64,000 nucleotides of DNA from the NCBI RefSeq assembly GCF_001879205.1, contig NZ_MLFK01000005.1, positions 434,001 to 498,000 of the forward strand. The letters run 5' to 3'. A program made the translations under genes and the position numbers. Below the pieces are notes generated by a model. That model worked only from the letters and a program-made list of their open reading frames with translations. It ran no database searches and was not told the origin of the DNA. Below, in pieces: positions 26,918 through 34,428 of this stretch; position 1 is the stretch's first letter; the number at the start of each line of letters is the position of its first letter. Source of the DNA: Flavobacterium johnsoniae (GTDB taxonomy: Bacteria; Bacteroidota; Bacteroidia; Flavobacteriales; Flavobacteriaceae).

Positions 26918-26949
26918 GTTTAGAGACGTACTGCTGTGCGTCTCTAAAC
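26918..26949. repeat. Palindromic intergenic repeat (GTTTAGAGACG type)
   Basis: GTTTAGAGACG (26918-26928) and its exact reverse complement CGTCTCTAAAC (26939-26949) flank a 10-base loop. It resembles the AGAGACGCAC...GTGCGTCTCT palindromes scattered in many bacterial genomes. No T run follows. Confidence 0.7.
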
Positions 26950-26990
26950 TGTAACCACAAAGCATAAATGTAGTTTGTATAAAATAGTAA

Positions 26991-27130
26991 ACACATAGAA
27001 ACATAGATTTTATTATTTACAAAAAGAGTAAAAAATAAACTAGTTTCCAGACATAGTCCCGAAGCTTCGGGATGAATTTAATGTAAGCAAAACGCCTTTT
27101 TAGCGTATAGTAAACTATGTTTCTATGTGT
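26991..27130. repeat. 140-base element bounded by 16-bp inverted repeats
   Basis: ACACATAGAAACATAG (26991-27006) and its exact reverse complement (27115-27130) enclose a segment whose middle is the palindrome TCCCGAAGCTTCGGGA (27057-27072) and a small ACGC/GCGT hairpin near 27091-27105. It fills most of the gap between the receptor and the MFS gene. It has no coding capacity and looks like a MITE- or REP-type element. Confidence 0.7.
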
Positions 27131-27182
27131 TGAATACCCGTACAGTAACCATAATCGTAAAGCACAGACAAACAAATAAAAA

Positions 27183-28403
27183 ATGAAAAACCTAGGAATC
27201 AAAATTTCACTCTACCTTAATTATTTTGTCTTCGCTATTTTATTAAACAGCGTAGGCATTGTGATTTTAAAATCGCAGAAAAATTATGGAGTCGATGAAG
27301 TTCAGGCAAGCATTTTAGAGGCTTTTAAAGACATGCCCATTGCTATTGTCTCTTTTTTTATAGCTTCTTTTTTACCAAGAATCGGCTATAGAAAAGCGAT
27401 GCTGATAGGTTTGGGATTGGTTACTTTAGCCTGTATTTCTATGTATTTTGGAAACTCTTTTGATAATGCTAAAATTCTTTTTGCCACTGTTGGAGTCTCT
27501 TTTGCCCTGATAAAAGTTTCCGTTTATTCGTTAATAGGAACCGTGACCGAAACAAAAAAAGAACACAACGCTTTAATGAGCAGTATTGAAGGTTTTTTTA
27601 TGGTAGGAATTGCACTGGCTTATTTCTTATTTCCGGCTTTTAATAACGAAAATGATCCCAATTCATGGCTCAATGTATATTGGTTATTAGCGGGATTATC
27701 GTTTGTGTCATTTTTGTTTTTACTCTTTATAAAATTTGAAGAAGCCGAAGTCGCCGCAGGAGCAAATCTCAAAGATGATTTTCTCCAGATGTTCAAATTA
27801 ATGGCAAAACTGCTTACGGTTATTTTTGTGATCAGCGTTTTTTTATTTGTCATGATCGAACAGGGAATTCTTTCCTGGTTGCCTACATTTAATACAAAAG
27901 TGCTTCATCTTCCGGAAAATATCAGCATTATGATGGCCAGTATTTTGGCTATTTCATTAGCCATTGGAAGAATGATTGCCGGTATTGTAACCAAAAAAGT
28001 AAACTGGATTTGGGTGCTGAGTTTCTGCATCGTTTCTGCCATGCTTTTGGTCACTTTTGTACTGCCAAAAACAGTTGGATTAGAGGTGAAAAACATCGAT
28101 ACACTTTCAGATATTCCGTTAATTGGTTTCGCATTTCCTTTAATAGGATTATTTATAGCACCTATTTATCCCTTATTAAATTCGATTGTATTAAGTGCCC
28201 TGCCCAAAAATCTGCAAAGTTCCATGACCGGATTAATTGTTATTTTTTCTGCTCTTGGCGGGACTTTGGGTTCCAGAATAACAGGCTGGCTGTTTAAAAA
28301 TGAAGGCCCTGAAAAAGCTTTTTATTTTACCTTAATTCCAATGACCTTATTATTGATCTCCTTTTTTATTCTTAAAAAAATAACTGCAAAAGATGAAATT
28401 TAA
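27183..28403 (+). CDS. MFS transporter (probable trehalose or disaccharide permease)
   Basis: This is a 406-residue inner-membrane protein with about 12 helices and no signal peptide. It begins MKNLGIKISLYLNYFVFAIL and has the usual central loop (about 190-205) and a cytoplasmic C-terminus (KKITAKDEI). Its stop overlaps the trehalase start by 11 bases, so the two are translationally coupled. In context it would move the disaccharide from the periplasm to the cytoplasm, where the signal-less trehalase acts. The substrate is inferred from context only. Confidence 0.88.
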   Translation: MKNLGIKISLYLNYFVFAILLNSVGIVILKSQKNYGVDEVQASILEAFKDMPIAIVSFFIASFLPRIGYRKAMLIGLGLVTLACISMYFGNSFDNAKILFATVGVSFALIKVSVYSLIGTVTETKKEHNALMSSIEGFFMVGIALAYFLFPAFNNENDPNSWLNVYWLLAGLSFVSFLFLLFIKFEEAEVAAGANLKDDFLQMFKLMAKLLTVIFVISVFLFVMIEQGILSWLPTFNTKVLHLPENISIMMASILAISLAIGRMIAGIVTKKVNWIWVLSFCIVSAMLLVTFVLPKTVGLEVKNIDTLSDIPLIGFAFPLIGLFIAPIYPLLNSIVLSALPKNLQSSMTGLIVIFSALGGTLGSRITGWLFKNEGPEKAFYFTLIPMTLLLISFFILKKITAKDEI

Positions 28404-30261
28404 ACTCCATATAACCCAAACCATCGAAAAATTATTGGCTCAGGAAGATACTGACGGCGATAAAAAAATTACAATTGATGACAACGGTCCTAAAAGTTTT
28501 TTGCTGCAGGATGAAAACGGAAATTCAGCAGTGATTGAAGGAACTTATCAGCTTTCTAACTTATTGCAGGAATTGGCTTTAGCAAAAAAAAACAACACAG
28601 AATTTGCAGAAATAGATTGGAACGAAATTACAGAAGATCCGGTAAAAAGAATTTCAAGAAAAATAAAAGATTTGTATTGGAAAGGTCTTACCCGAACAAT
28701 TGATGCTATTGGTGTAAAGAAAATTCTGGAAGATGATAAAATCGAAAATGAATTTGCTTACTTGTACGTGCCTTTTGGAGACGAAATTGTTTTTGATTAT
28801 TTCAAAAAATTAGAAGTTTCAATACCAAAGTTAAAAGTGGTGCAGATGCCCAAGAATATTTCACCTGAATATGTTTTATCGCTGAACAAAAAACCTGGAA
28901 TTCTGGCATTGGCACTTCAAATAAAAAACAATGAAATTTCGGGCGTTCCGTTTGTGGTTCCTGGTGGAAGATTCAATGAAATGTACGGCTGGGACAGTTA
29001 TTTTATTGCCAAAGGACTTTTAATTGATGATAAAATGGAACTGGCTTTAGGTATTGCTGAAAATTTTAAATATCAAATTGATCATTACGGGAAAATTCTA
29101 AATGCTAACCGAAGTTACTATTTAACCCGCACGCAGCCACCATTGTATACATCGCTTATTATAGATGTTTTAGAAAAGTCAAATCCGGATGTTTTTTGGA
29201 TTGAAAGGCATTTAAAAACGGCCATAAAAGAATATCAAACCGTTTGGATGGAAGAAGGAAAACGGCTTACAGCAAATGGCTTAAATCGTTATAAAGCAGA
29301 AGGAATCGGACTTCCGTTTGAGGTAGAAGAAGGACATTTTGATGATATTCTGGAACAGTTTGCGCCAAAATATAATTTGTCTACACGTGAATTTGAAAAG
29401 AAATATCTCGACAGAGAAGTTGTTGATGAAGAACTGGATAAATATTTTATTCACGATCGAAGCATGCGCGAAAGCGGGCACGATACCACCAACAGATTAG
29501 TTGGAATCTGCGCCAATTTAAATACAGTTGCCATAAATAGTTTGTTGTATAAATACGAAACTGATATTGCTTTTTTGATTCAGAAATATTTTAAAAATGA
29601 ATTTCAATATTTTGAAGATAAATCTTTTTCAAGTGATTATTGGCTTTCAAAAGCATCTTCAAGAAAAGAAAAAATAAACAAATTGTCATGGAATCCGGAA
29701 AACGGAATCTATTTCGATTATAATTTTGTAAATGAAGAACAACATTATTTTGAGGCAGCAACGACATTTTATCCGCTTTGGGCCAAAATAAGTACGACGG
29801 AACAAGCTGAAATTTTGGTAAAAAAGACACTTCCGAAATTTAAATTGAAGGGCGGAATTGCCGGAAGTACCAAAGAATCGATTGCCGGAGTTGATGAAAA
29901 TTCACCAATACGTCAATGGGATTATCCATTTGGCTGGGCGCCGCATCAAATGCTTTTATGGGAAGGTTTGCTGAATTACAATTTTAATGAAGAGGCGCAG
30001 GAAATGGTATACCGATGGCTTTGGCTGATTACCAGAAACGCGGTGGATTATAATGGAACCATTCCGGAGAAATTTGATTTATCCATAAGTTCACACAAAA
30101 TTTTCGCCGAATACGGAAACGTAGGTACCGAATTTAATTACATTACCGAAGAAGGTTTTGGATGGATGAACGCGTCGTATCAATACGGCCTAACGATTTT
30201 AAAAGATGATTTAAAACAAAAACTATCAGATTTAGTAGATCCTGATGAACTTTTTAGTTAA
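28393..30261 (+). CDS. Alpha,alpha-trehalase (GH37) with EF-hand-like N-terminus
   Basis: This enzyme hydrolyses trehalose to two glucose molecules. Both GH37 signatures are present: PGGRFNEMYGWDSYF (residues 190-204) and QWDYPFGWAP (508-517), with the RESGHDTTNR segment between them. There is no signal peptide, so it is probably cytoplasmic, consistent with coupling to the MFS permease. The first 120 residues are an extra N-terminal domain that opens with an EF-hand-like loop (D19-T-D-G-D-K-K-I-T-I-D-D30, acidic at loop positions 1, 3, 5 and 12). The total of 622 residues is longer than the roughly 550 of E. coli trehalases, which this extension explains. Confidence 0.93.
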   Translation: MKFKLHITQTIEKLLAQEDTDGDKKITIDDNGPKSFLLQDENGNSAVIEGTYQLSNLLQELALAKKNNTEFAEIDWNEITEDPVKRISRKIKDLYWKGLTRTIDAIGVKKILEDDKIENEFAYLYVPFGDEIVFDYFKKLEVSIPKLKVVQMPKNISPEYVLSLNKKPGILALALQIKNNEISGVPFVVPGGRFNEMYGWDSYFIAKGLLIDDKMELALGIAENFKYQIDHYGKILNANRSYYLTRTQPPLYTSLIIDVLEKSNPDVFWIERHLKTAIKEYQTVWMEEGKRLTANGLNRYKAEGIGLPFEVEEGHFDDILEQFAPKYNLSTREFEKKYLDREVVDEELDKYFIHDRSMRESGHDTTNRLVGICANLNTVAINSLLYKYETDIAFLIQKYFKNEFQYFEDKSFSSDYWLSKASSRKEKINKLSWNPENGIYFDYNFVNEEQHYFEAATTFYPLWAKISTTEQAEILVKKTLPKFKLKGGIAGSTKESIAGVDENSPIRQWDYPFGWAPHQMLLWEGLLNYNFNEEAQEMVYRWLWLITRNAVDYNGTIPEKFDLSISSHKIFAEYGNVGTEFNYITEEGFGWMNASYQYGLTILKDDLKQKLSDLVDPDELFS

Positions 30262-30272
30262 ACGAACGTTCG

Positions 30273-30364
30273 ATTTCGCTCAGGGTGACATTCATTTTCA
30301 TGATAACTTTGCTCACGATGACATTAGGTTTTATCATCATTTTGTCAGGCTGAGCGGAGTCGAA
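30273..30364. repeat. Imperfect inverted repeat of the TGAGCGnAGTCGAAG type
   Basis: CGATTTCGCTCAGGGTGACA (30273-30292) and TGTCAGGCTGAGCGGAGTCG (30344-30363) are reverse complements at 16 of 20 positions. The words are a well-known interspersed intergenic repeat of Bacteroidetes. It lies between the trehalase stop and its terminator. Confidence 0.65.
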
Positions 30365-30387
30365 GCTCCTTTAGTGCTTGAAATGAC

Positions 30388-30431
30388 AAACCCGACAGTC
30401 CCGAAGCCTCGGGATAAAACCTGTCGGGTTT
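30388..30431 (+). terminator. Terminator of the trehalose operon with a nested palindrome
   Basis: AAACCCGACAG (30388-30398) pairs exactly with CTGTCGGGTTT (30421-30431). Its loop contains TCCCGAAGCCTCGGGA (30399-30414), which is itself a hairpin. The trailing T run is short. Confidence 0.7.
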
Positions 30432-30550
30432 AGTATGTGTATAAAAGTTAAGTTTTTCTCGCCACGAATTACACTAATTTAATTCGTATAGAAATTCGCG
30501 AAAATTCGCAGCAAAAAAATCATTTAAATTCTTTAATCTGTGGCAAGAAA

Positions 30551-31525
30551 TTATACTTTTCTTCCCATTAAATTTTCACCAAATGTTCGCAAAATATCCT
30601 TCTTTTCAGCATGAATGTCCATTTTTTCTAATGTTTCAAATGCTTTAAAAGTATACATTTCGATCGCTTCCTGAGTTGATTTTGAAGCTCCTGATTCGTT
30701 AAAAATTGCTTTTGCGGTTTCTATTTTTTCTGCATTATCTTCTAGTTGTAAACTGAATAATTTTTCCAGCTCTAATGCTTTTTCAGAAGCCGAAAACTCC
30801 AAAGCTTTAAGGTACAAATATGTTTTTTTGTTCACGATAATATCGCCGCCTACTTGTTTTCCAAAAGTTTCAGGATCTCCAAAAGCATCCAAATAATCAT
30901 CTTGTAATTGGAAAGCAAGACCTAAATTCAATCCGAAATCATAAATTAAATCTGCATCTTTTTCAGAAGTTTTAGCAACAATGGCGCCCATTTTCATGGC
31001 TGCAGCTACTAAAACAGCCGTTTTATATTCAATCATTTTTAGATATTCCGGAATGGTAACGTTGTTTCTTTGTTCAAAATCAACATCCCATTGCTGGCCT
31101 TCACATACTTCAAGGGCAGTTTTGCTGAAAAGTTTAGCTAAATCCCTAAAAACGGCAGGTTCATACTGCTCAAAATATTGATAAGCCAAAATAAGCATGG
31201 CATCGCCGGAAAGAATTCCGGTATTTAAATTCCATTTTTCATGTACCGTAACTTGTCCTCTTCGTAAAGGGGCATCATCCATAATATCATCATGAACAAG
31301 CGAGAAATTATGAAAAACTTCAACGGCCATTGCAGCCGGAAGAGCCACTTTATAATCAGTATCAAAAACTTCTGCAGCCATTAAAGTAAGCACCGGACGC
31401 ATACGTTTTCCGCCAAGTCCTAAAATGTATTCAATAGGTTCGTAAAGATTTGTGGGTTCTTTATGTATGTTTTGTTTTTTTAAGTAATCAATAAAAAAAT
31501 CCTGGTACTGACTGATATCGTGCAT
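30551..31525 (-). CDS. Polyprenyl diphosphate synthase
   Basis: This is a trans-isoprenyl diphosphate synthase that extends allylic diphosphates with isopentenyl diphosphate, for menaquinone side chains or other isoprenoids. From MHDISQYQDFFIDYL it has 324 residues. The first aspartate-rich motif is VHDDIMDDAPLRRG (about 77-90), preceded by GGKRMRPVL; the second is FQLQDDYLDAFGD. The 14 additional codons up to 31567 are unlikely to be used, because a TATCTTTG -7 element (31552-31559) lies inside them. The chain length of the product cannot be read with confidence. Confidence 0.88.
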   Translation of the reverse strand: MHDISQYQDFFIDYLKKQNIHKEPTNLYEPIEYILGLGGKRMRPVLTLMAAEVFDTDYKVALPAAMAVEVFHNFSLVHDDIMDDAPLRRGQVTVHEKWNLNTGILSGDAMLILAYQYFEQYEPAVFRDLAKLFSKTALEVCEGQQWDVDFEQRNNVTIPEYLKMIEYKTAVLVAAAMKMGAIVAKTSEKDADLIYDFGLNLGLAFQLQDDYLDAFGDPETFGKQVGGDIIVNKKTYLYLKALEFSASEKALELEKLFSLQLEDNAEKIETAKAIFNESGASKSTQEAIEMYTFKAFETLEKMDIHAEKKDILRTFGENLMGRKV

Positions 31526-31551
31526 AAAATGAAATTCTGATTTACGAGCCT

Positions 31552-31559
31552 CAAAGATA
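31552..31559 (-). promoter_or_regulatory. -7 promoter element of the polyprenyl synthase gene
   Basis: On the minus strand it reads TATCTTTG, 26 bases before the ATG at 31525. No spaced TTG was seen. It supports the shorter start. Confidence 0.5.
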
Positions 31560-31670
31560 CGATTCATTATGAATTATTTCTTTCTTAAAATTTTAAATCC
31601 GAGTTTCCATCTAAAATCGCCGGCAAATGCATTAATTCTTAAGAAGTTAAAATTATTTTTAAAAAAACTT

Positions 31671-31752
31671 GGAAACTTTTTTGGTGTTTAGAGTTTCCTG
31701 TATATATTTGCAGCATTATTTGGAAACTGAGAACACTGTAAAAGTTTCCAAA
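31671..31752 (+). promoter_or_regulatory. YceI promoter with two TetR-type operators
   Basis: The inverted repeat GGAAACT-N14-AGTTTCC occurs at 31671-31698 and again at 31722-31749, the second extended to ten perfect bases per arm (31719-31728 and 31743-31752). The first covers the gap between TTG (31681-31683) and TATATTTG (31703-31710; spacing 19). The second lies just after the expected transcription start, a classic repressor position. Confidence 0.75.
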
Positions 31753-31794
31753 AAGAGTTTGAGTGATTTATAAACTCAATTAAATCAAATAATT

Positions 31795-32316
31795 ATGAAA
31801 ACAACATGGACTTTAGATTCTACTCAATCAGATGTTTTAATTAAAATGAGACATTCGATAATTGCTTATTTGGGAGGAACAACAAACAAATTTGGCGGTT
31901 ATGTGAATATTGAAGATAATGAAATTGAAGATGCGTCGGTTGAGTTTTCACTGGATATTAATAATAAAACGGAGAGTTTTCAGCAAATCGATACCAATTT
32001 GCAGCTTCAGGATTTTTTTGATGTAGATGAACATCCGATAATCAGTTTTAAATCGACTTCATTTCAAAAAATAAACAACAACATCAATTTCTTCAAAGGA
32101 GACTTGACCATCAAAGATGTAACGAGAGTGGTAGAGCTTGATGCTGAATTTATAGGGGTAAATAATTACAATGGCGAGAAAAAAGTAGCTTTTGAAATTA
32201 AAGGAGATATTAAGCGTCAGGATTTTGGTTTAGATTATAATTCTTATCACCATAATGGAGGCTTGGCTCTTGGAAAAGATATTAAGCTGATTGCTAATTT
32301 AGAATTTAGCATATAA
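31795..32316 (+). CDS. YceI family protein, cytoplasmic type
   Basis: This protein of 173 residues has the lipocalin-like YceI fold, which in the family binds isoprenoid chains or amides in a hydrophobic tunnel. Typical elements are TWTLDSTQSDVLIKMRHS, FSLDINNKTESF, DFFDVDEHPIISFKST, GDLTIKDVTRVVELDAEF and the end FGLDYNSYHHNGG...LGKDIKLIANLEFSI. There is no signal peptide, so it should be cytoplasmic. It shares its operator with the TetR gene behind it, so both are probably induced together with the efflux pump. It lies divergent from a polyprenyl synthase, but a functional link is only a guess. Confidence 0.9.
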   Translation: MKTTWTLDSTQSDVLIKMRHSIIAYLGGTTNKFGGYVNIEDNEIEDASVEFSLDINNKTESFQQIDTNLQLQDFFDVDEHPIISFKSTSFQKINNNINFFKGDLTIKDVTRVVELDAEFIGVNNYNGEKKVAFEIKGDIKRQDFGLDYNSYHHNGGLALGKDIKLIANLEFSI

Positions 32317-32363
32317 ATCTTACAGAACGGGATAAGTTAATGTAAAATTATTACAAATATCAT

Positions 32364-32403
32364 GGAAACTATTTTTTAGATTTTAGTTTCCTGTCTATAT
32401 TTG
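32364..32403 (+). promoter_or_regulatory. tetR promoter with one TetR-type operator
   Basis: GGAAACT (32364-32370), 14 bases, AGTTTCC (32385-32391), then TATATTTG (32396-32403). Arms and spacing are identical to both copies in front of yceI. The right arm ends four bases before the -7 element, as it does in the yceI promoter. Confidence 0.78.
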
Positions 32404-32425
32404 TAATGCAATCGGGAAATTTAAA

Positions 32426-33025
32426 ATGAAAGAGAAAATTATATCAAAAGCAAGTGAATTGTTTTTAAGACTTGGTTTTAAAAGCGTTACAATGGATGAC
32501 ATTGCTGGAGAAATGTGTATTTCAAAAAAAACGATTTATAAATATTTCTGTAATAAAGAAGTCCTGATCGAAGAGAGCACTTCAACAGTTCACAGACAAG
32601 TGCATGAGGTTATTGATACGATTGTAGCAAAAAATTATAATGCAATTCATGAGAATTTTGAAATTAGGGAAATGTTTCGCGATATGTTTAAAAACAATAC
32701 TGATACATCTCCTTTATATCAGTTAAAAAAGCATTATCCTGAAATCTATCAAAATGTAATGACGCATGAAATAGATCAGTGCAATCACTATTTCAGAGAT
32801 AATATTTTAAAGGGGATAAGTGAAGGTTTGTACAGACCTGATTTAAATATAGATCTGTATGTGAAATTTTATTACACTTTAATTTTTCACATTAATGAAA
32901 CAACGATTTCAGAGAGAGAAGCACAAAAAATTGAGTTAGAAGCACTGGAATATCATACCAGAGCAATGGCAACAGAAAAAGGTATAGTTGAACTGGAAAA
33001 GCAGCTTCAAAAAGTTAAAGTATAA
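32426..33025 (+). CDS. TetR/AcrR-family transcriptional regulator
   Basis: This regulator of 199 residues has the N-terminal three-helix DNA-binding domain: ISKASELFLRLGFKSVTMDD, then IAGEMCISKKTIYKYFCNKE (residues 27-46). The all-helical C-terminal ligand domain follows. It is the first gene before a TolC-AcrA-AcrB-type pump, with 59 bases to the tolC gene, so the four genes probably form one operon that it represses. Its own promoter and the yceI promoter carry the same GGAAACT-N14-AGTTTCC site, which suggests autoregulation. The inducer is unknown. Confidence 0.9.
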   Translation: MKEKIISKASELFLRLGFKSVTMDDIAGEMCISKKTIYKYFCNKEVLIEESTSTVHRQVHEVIDTIVAKNYNAIHENFEIREMFRDMFKNNTDTSPLYQLKKHYPEIYQNVMTHEIDQCNHYFRDNILKGISEGLYRPDLNIDLYVKFYYTLIFHINETTISEREAQKIELEALEYHTRAMATEKGIVELEKQLQKVKV

Positions 33026-33084
33026 TCATCAATCTATAAATAAGTGATTTTTTTAAATCATCAATAAACAAATATTAACTACAT

Positions 33085-34419
33085 ATGAAACGAATAGTTC
33101 TTATATTTTTGTGTACAATTGGCTTATCGGCCAACGCACAAGTAACAACTTTAACCTTAAAAGAGGCAGTTAACTACGCGCTTCAAAATAAAGCCGATGC
33201 TAAAAAAGCAAAACTTCAGGTTGAAAATAGTGAATACAAAATTCAGGAAGTACGTTCAAGAGCTTTGCCTCAAATTTCTGCCAACGGAAATTTAACATAC
33301 AATCCGGTAATTCAGACAACCGTAATTGATGGAGCAGGATTTGGTCAGCCGGGAACTACAATTCAGGCAGCGTTTGGTCAAAAATGGACTTCTACGGCTG
33401 GGGTTTCTTTAACTCAGGCAATCTTTGATCAATCTGTTTTTACAGGATTGAGAGCTGCAAAATCTACTCGTGAGTTTTATCAAATAAACGATCAGTTAAC
33501 AGAAGAACAAGTTATTGAAAGAGTTGCAAATAACTACTATTCAGTTTATGTACAAAAAGAAAGATTGGTTTTATTAGACAGCAATTACGTAAACACAACA
33601 AAAGTTCGTGATATCGTTAAAGGGCAGTTTGATAATGGTCTGGCTAAAAAAATTGATTTAGACCGTATCATTGTTAAAATGTCAAACATTGATACAGAAC
33701 GTCAGCAGATTAAAAACCAAATCGCTTTACAGGAAAATGCCCTGAAGTTCTATATGGGTATGCCTATCGAAACTCAAATCGATATGCCAAAAGAAGAATT
33801 TGAAGTTGTTCCTGCAGCCTTAACACAAGAGCCAAATATTGAAAACAGAACAGAATACCTGCTTTTGAAAAAACAAGAAGAGCTTTTGGTATACAACAAA
33901 AAAGCTGTAGAAGCGGGTTATTACCCTACACTTTCATTAACTGCAGGTTACAATTATATTGGTCAGGGACCTGAAATGCCTTGGTTTGCAAAACCTTCTA
34001 AGGGAGTGTATTGGTCAGACTTCTCTGCAATTGGATTAAACTTACATGTGCCAATCTTTACAGGTTTTGGAACCCGTGCAAAAGTAAGACAGGCAGATGT
34101 AGAAATCAGATCTCTTCAAGAGGATATTAAAGATACCAAACTTTCACTTGATTTAGATTACAGAAATGCCATGACGCAAATCGAAAATAATCTTGTAACG
34201 ATTGAAAATCAAAAAGAAAATATGCGTTTGGCAACAGAAATCCTTAGCAATACCAAAAACAATTATCTTCAGGGATTAGCATCTTTAACCGATTTATTGG
34301 ATGCTGAAAATGCATCACTTGAAGCACAAAATAATTATACAAGAGCAGTTTTAAATTATAAAATTGCCGAAATATCTCTAATCAAATCAAAAGGCGAACT
34401 TAAATCTCTTACTAAATAA
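33085..34419 (+). CDS. TolC-family outer-membrane efflux protein
   Basis: This outer-membrane channel of 444 residues has a signal peptide (MKRIVLIFLCTIGLSANAQ) and the two duplicated TolC halves, each starting with a LKEAVNYAL-type helix and having long coiled-coil regions (for example EIRSLQEDIKDTKLSLDLDY and ENASLEAQNNYTRAVLNYKI). It forms the exit duct of the tripartite pump with the two genes that follow (9 bases to the adaptor). Confidence 0.92.
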   Translation: MKRIVLIFLCTIGLSANAQVTTLTLKEAVNYALQNKADAKKAKLQVENSEYKIQEVRSRALPQISANGNLTYNPVIQTTVIDGAGFGQPGTTIQAAFGQKWTSTAGVSLTQAIFDQSVFTGLRAAKSTREFYQINDQLTEEQVIERVANNYYSVYVQKERLVLLDSNYVNTTKVRDIVKGQFDNGLAKKIDLDRIIVKMSNIDTERQQIKNQIALQENALKFYMGMPIETQIDMPKEEFEVVPAALTQEPNIENRTEYLLLKKQEELLVYNKKAVEAGYYPTLSLTAGYNYIGQGPEMPWFAKPSKGVYWSDFSAIGLNLHVPIFTGFGTRAKVRQADVEIRSLQEDIKDTKLSLDLDYRNAMTQIENNLVTIENQKENMRLATEILSNTKNNYLQGLASLTDLLDAENASLEAQNNYTRAVLNYKIAEISLIKSKGELKSLTK

Positions 34420-34428
34420 CTAATTACA

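Noticed and set aside
30245..30433. A plus-strand reading frame after the trehalase stop
   Set aside because: It consists entirely of interspersed repeats and the terminator.
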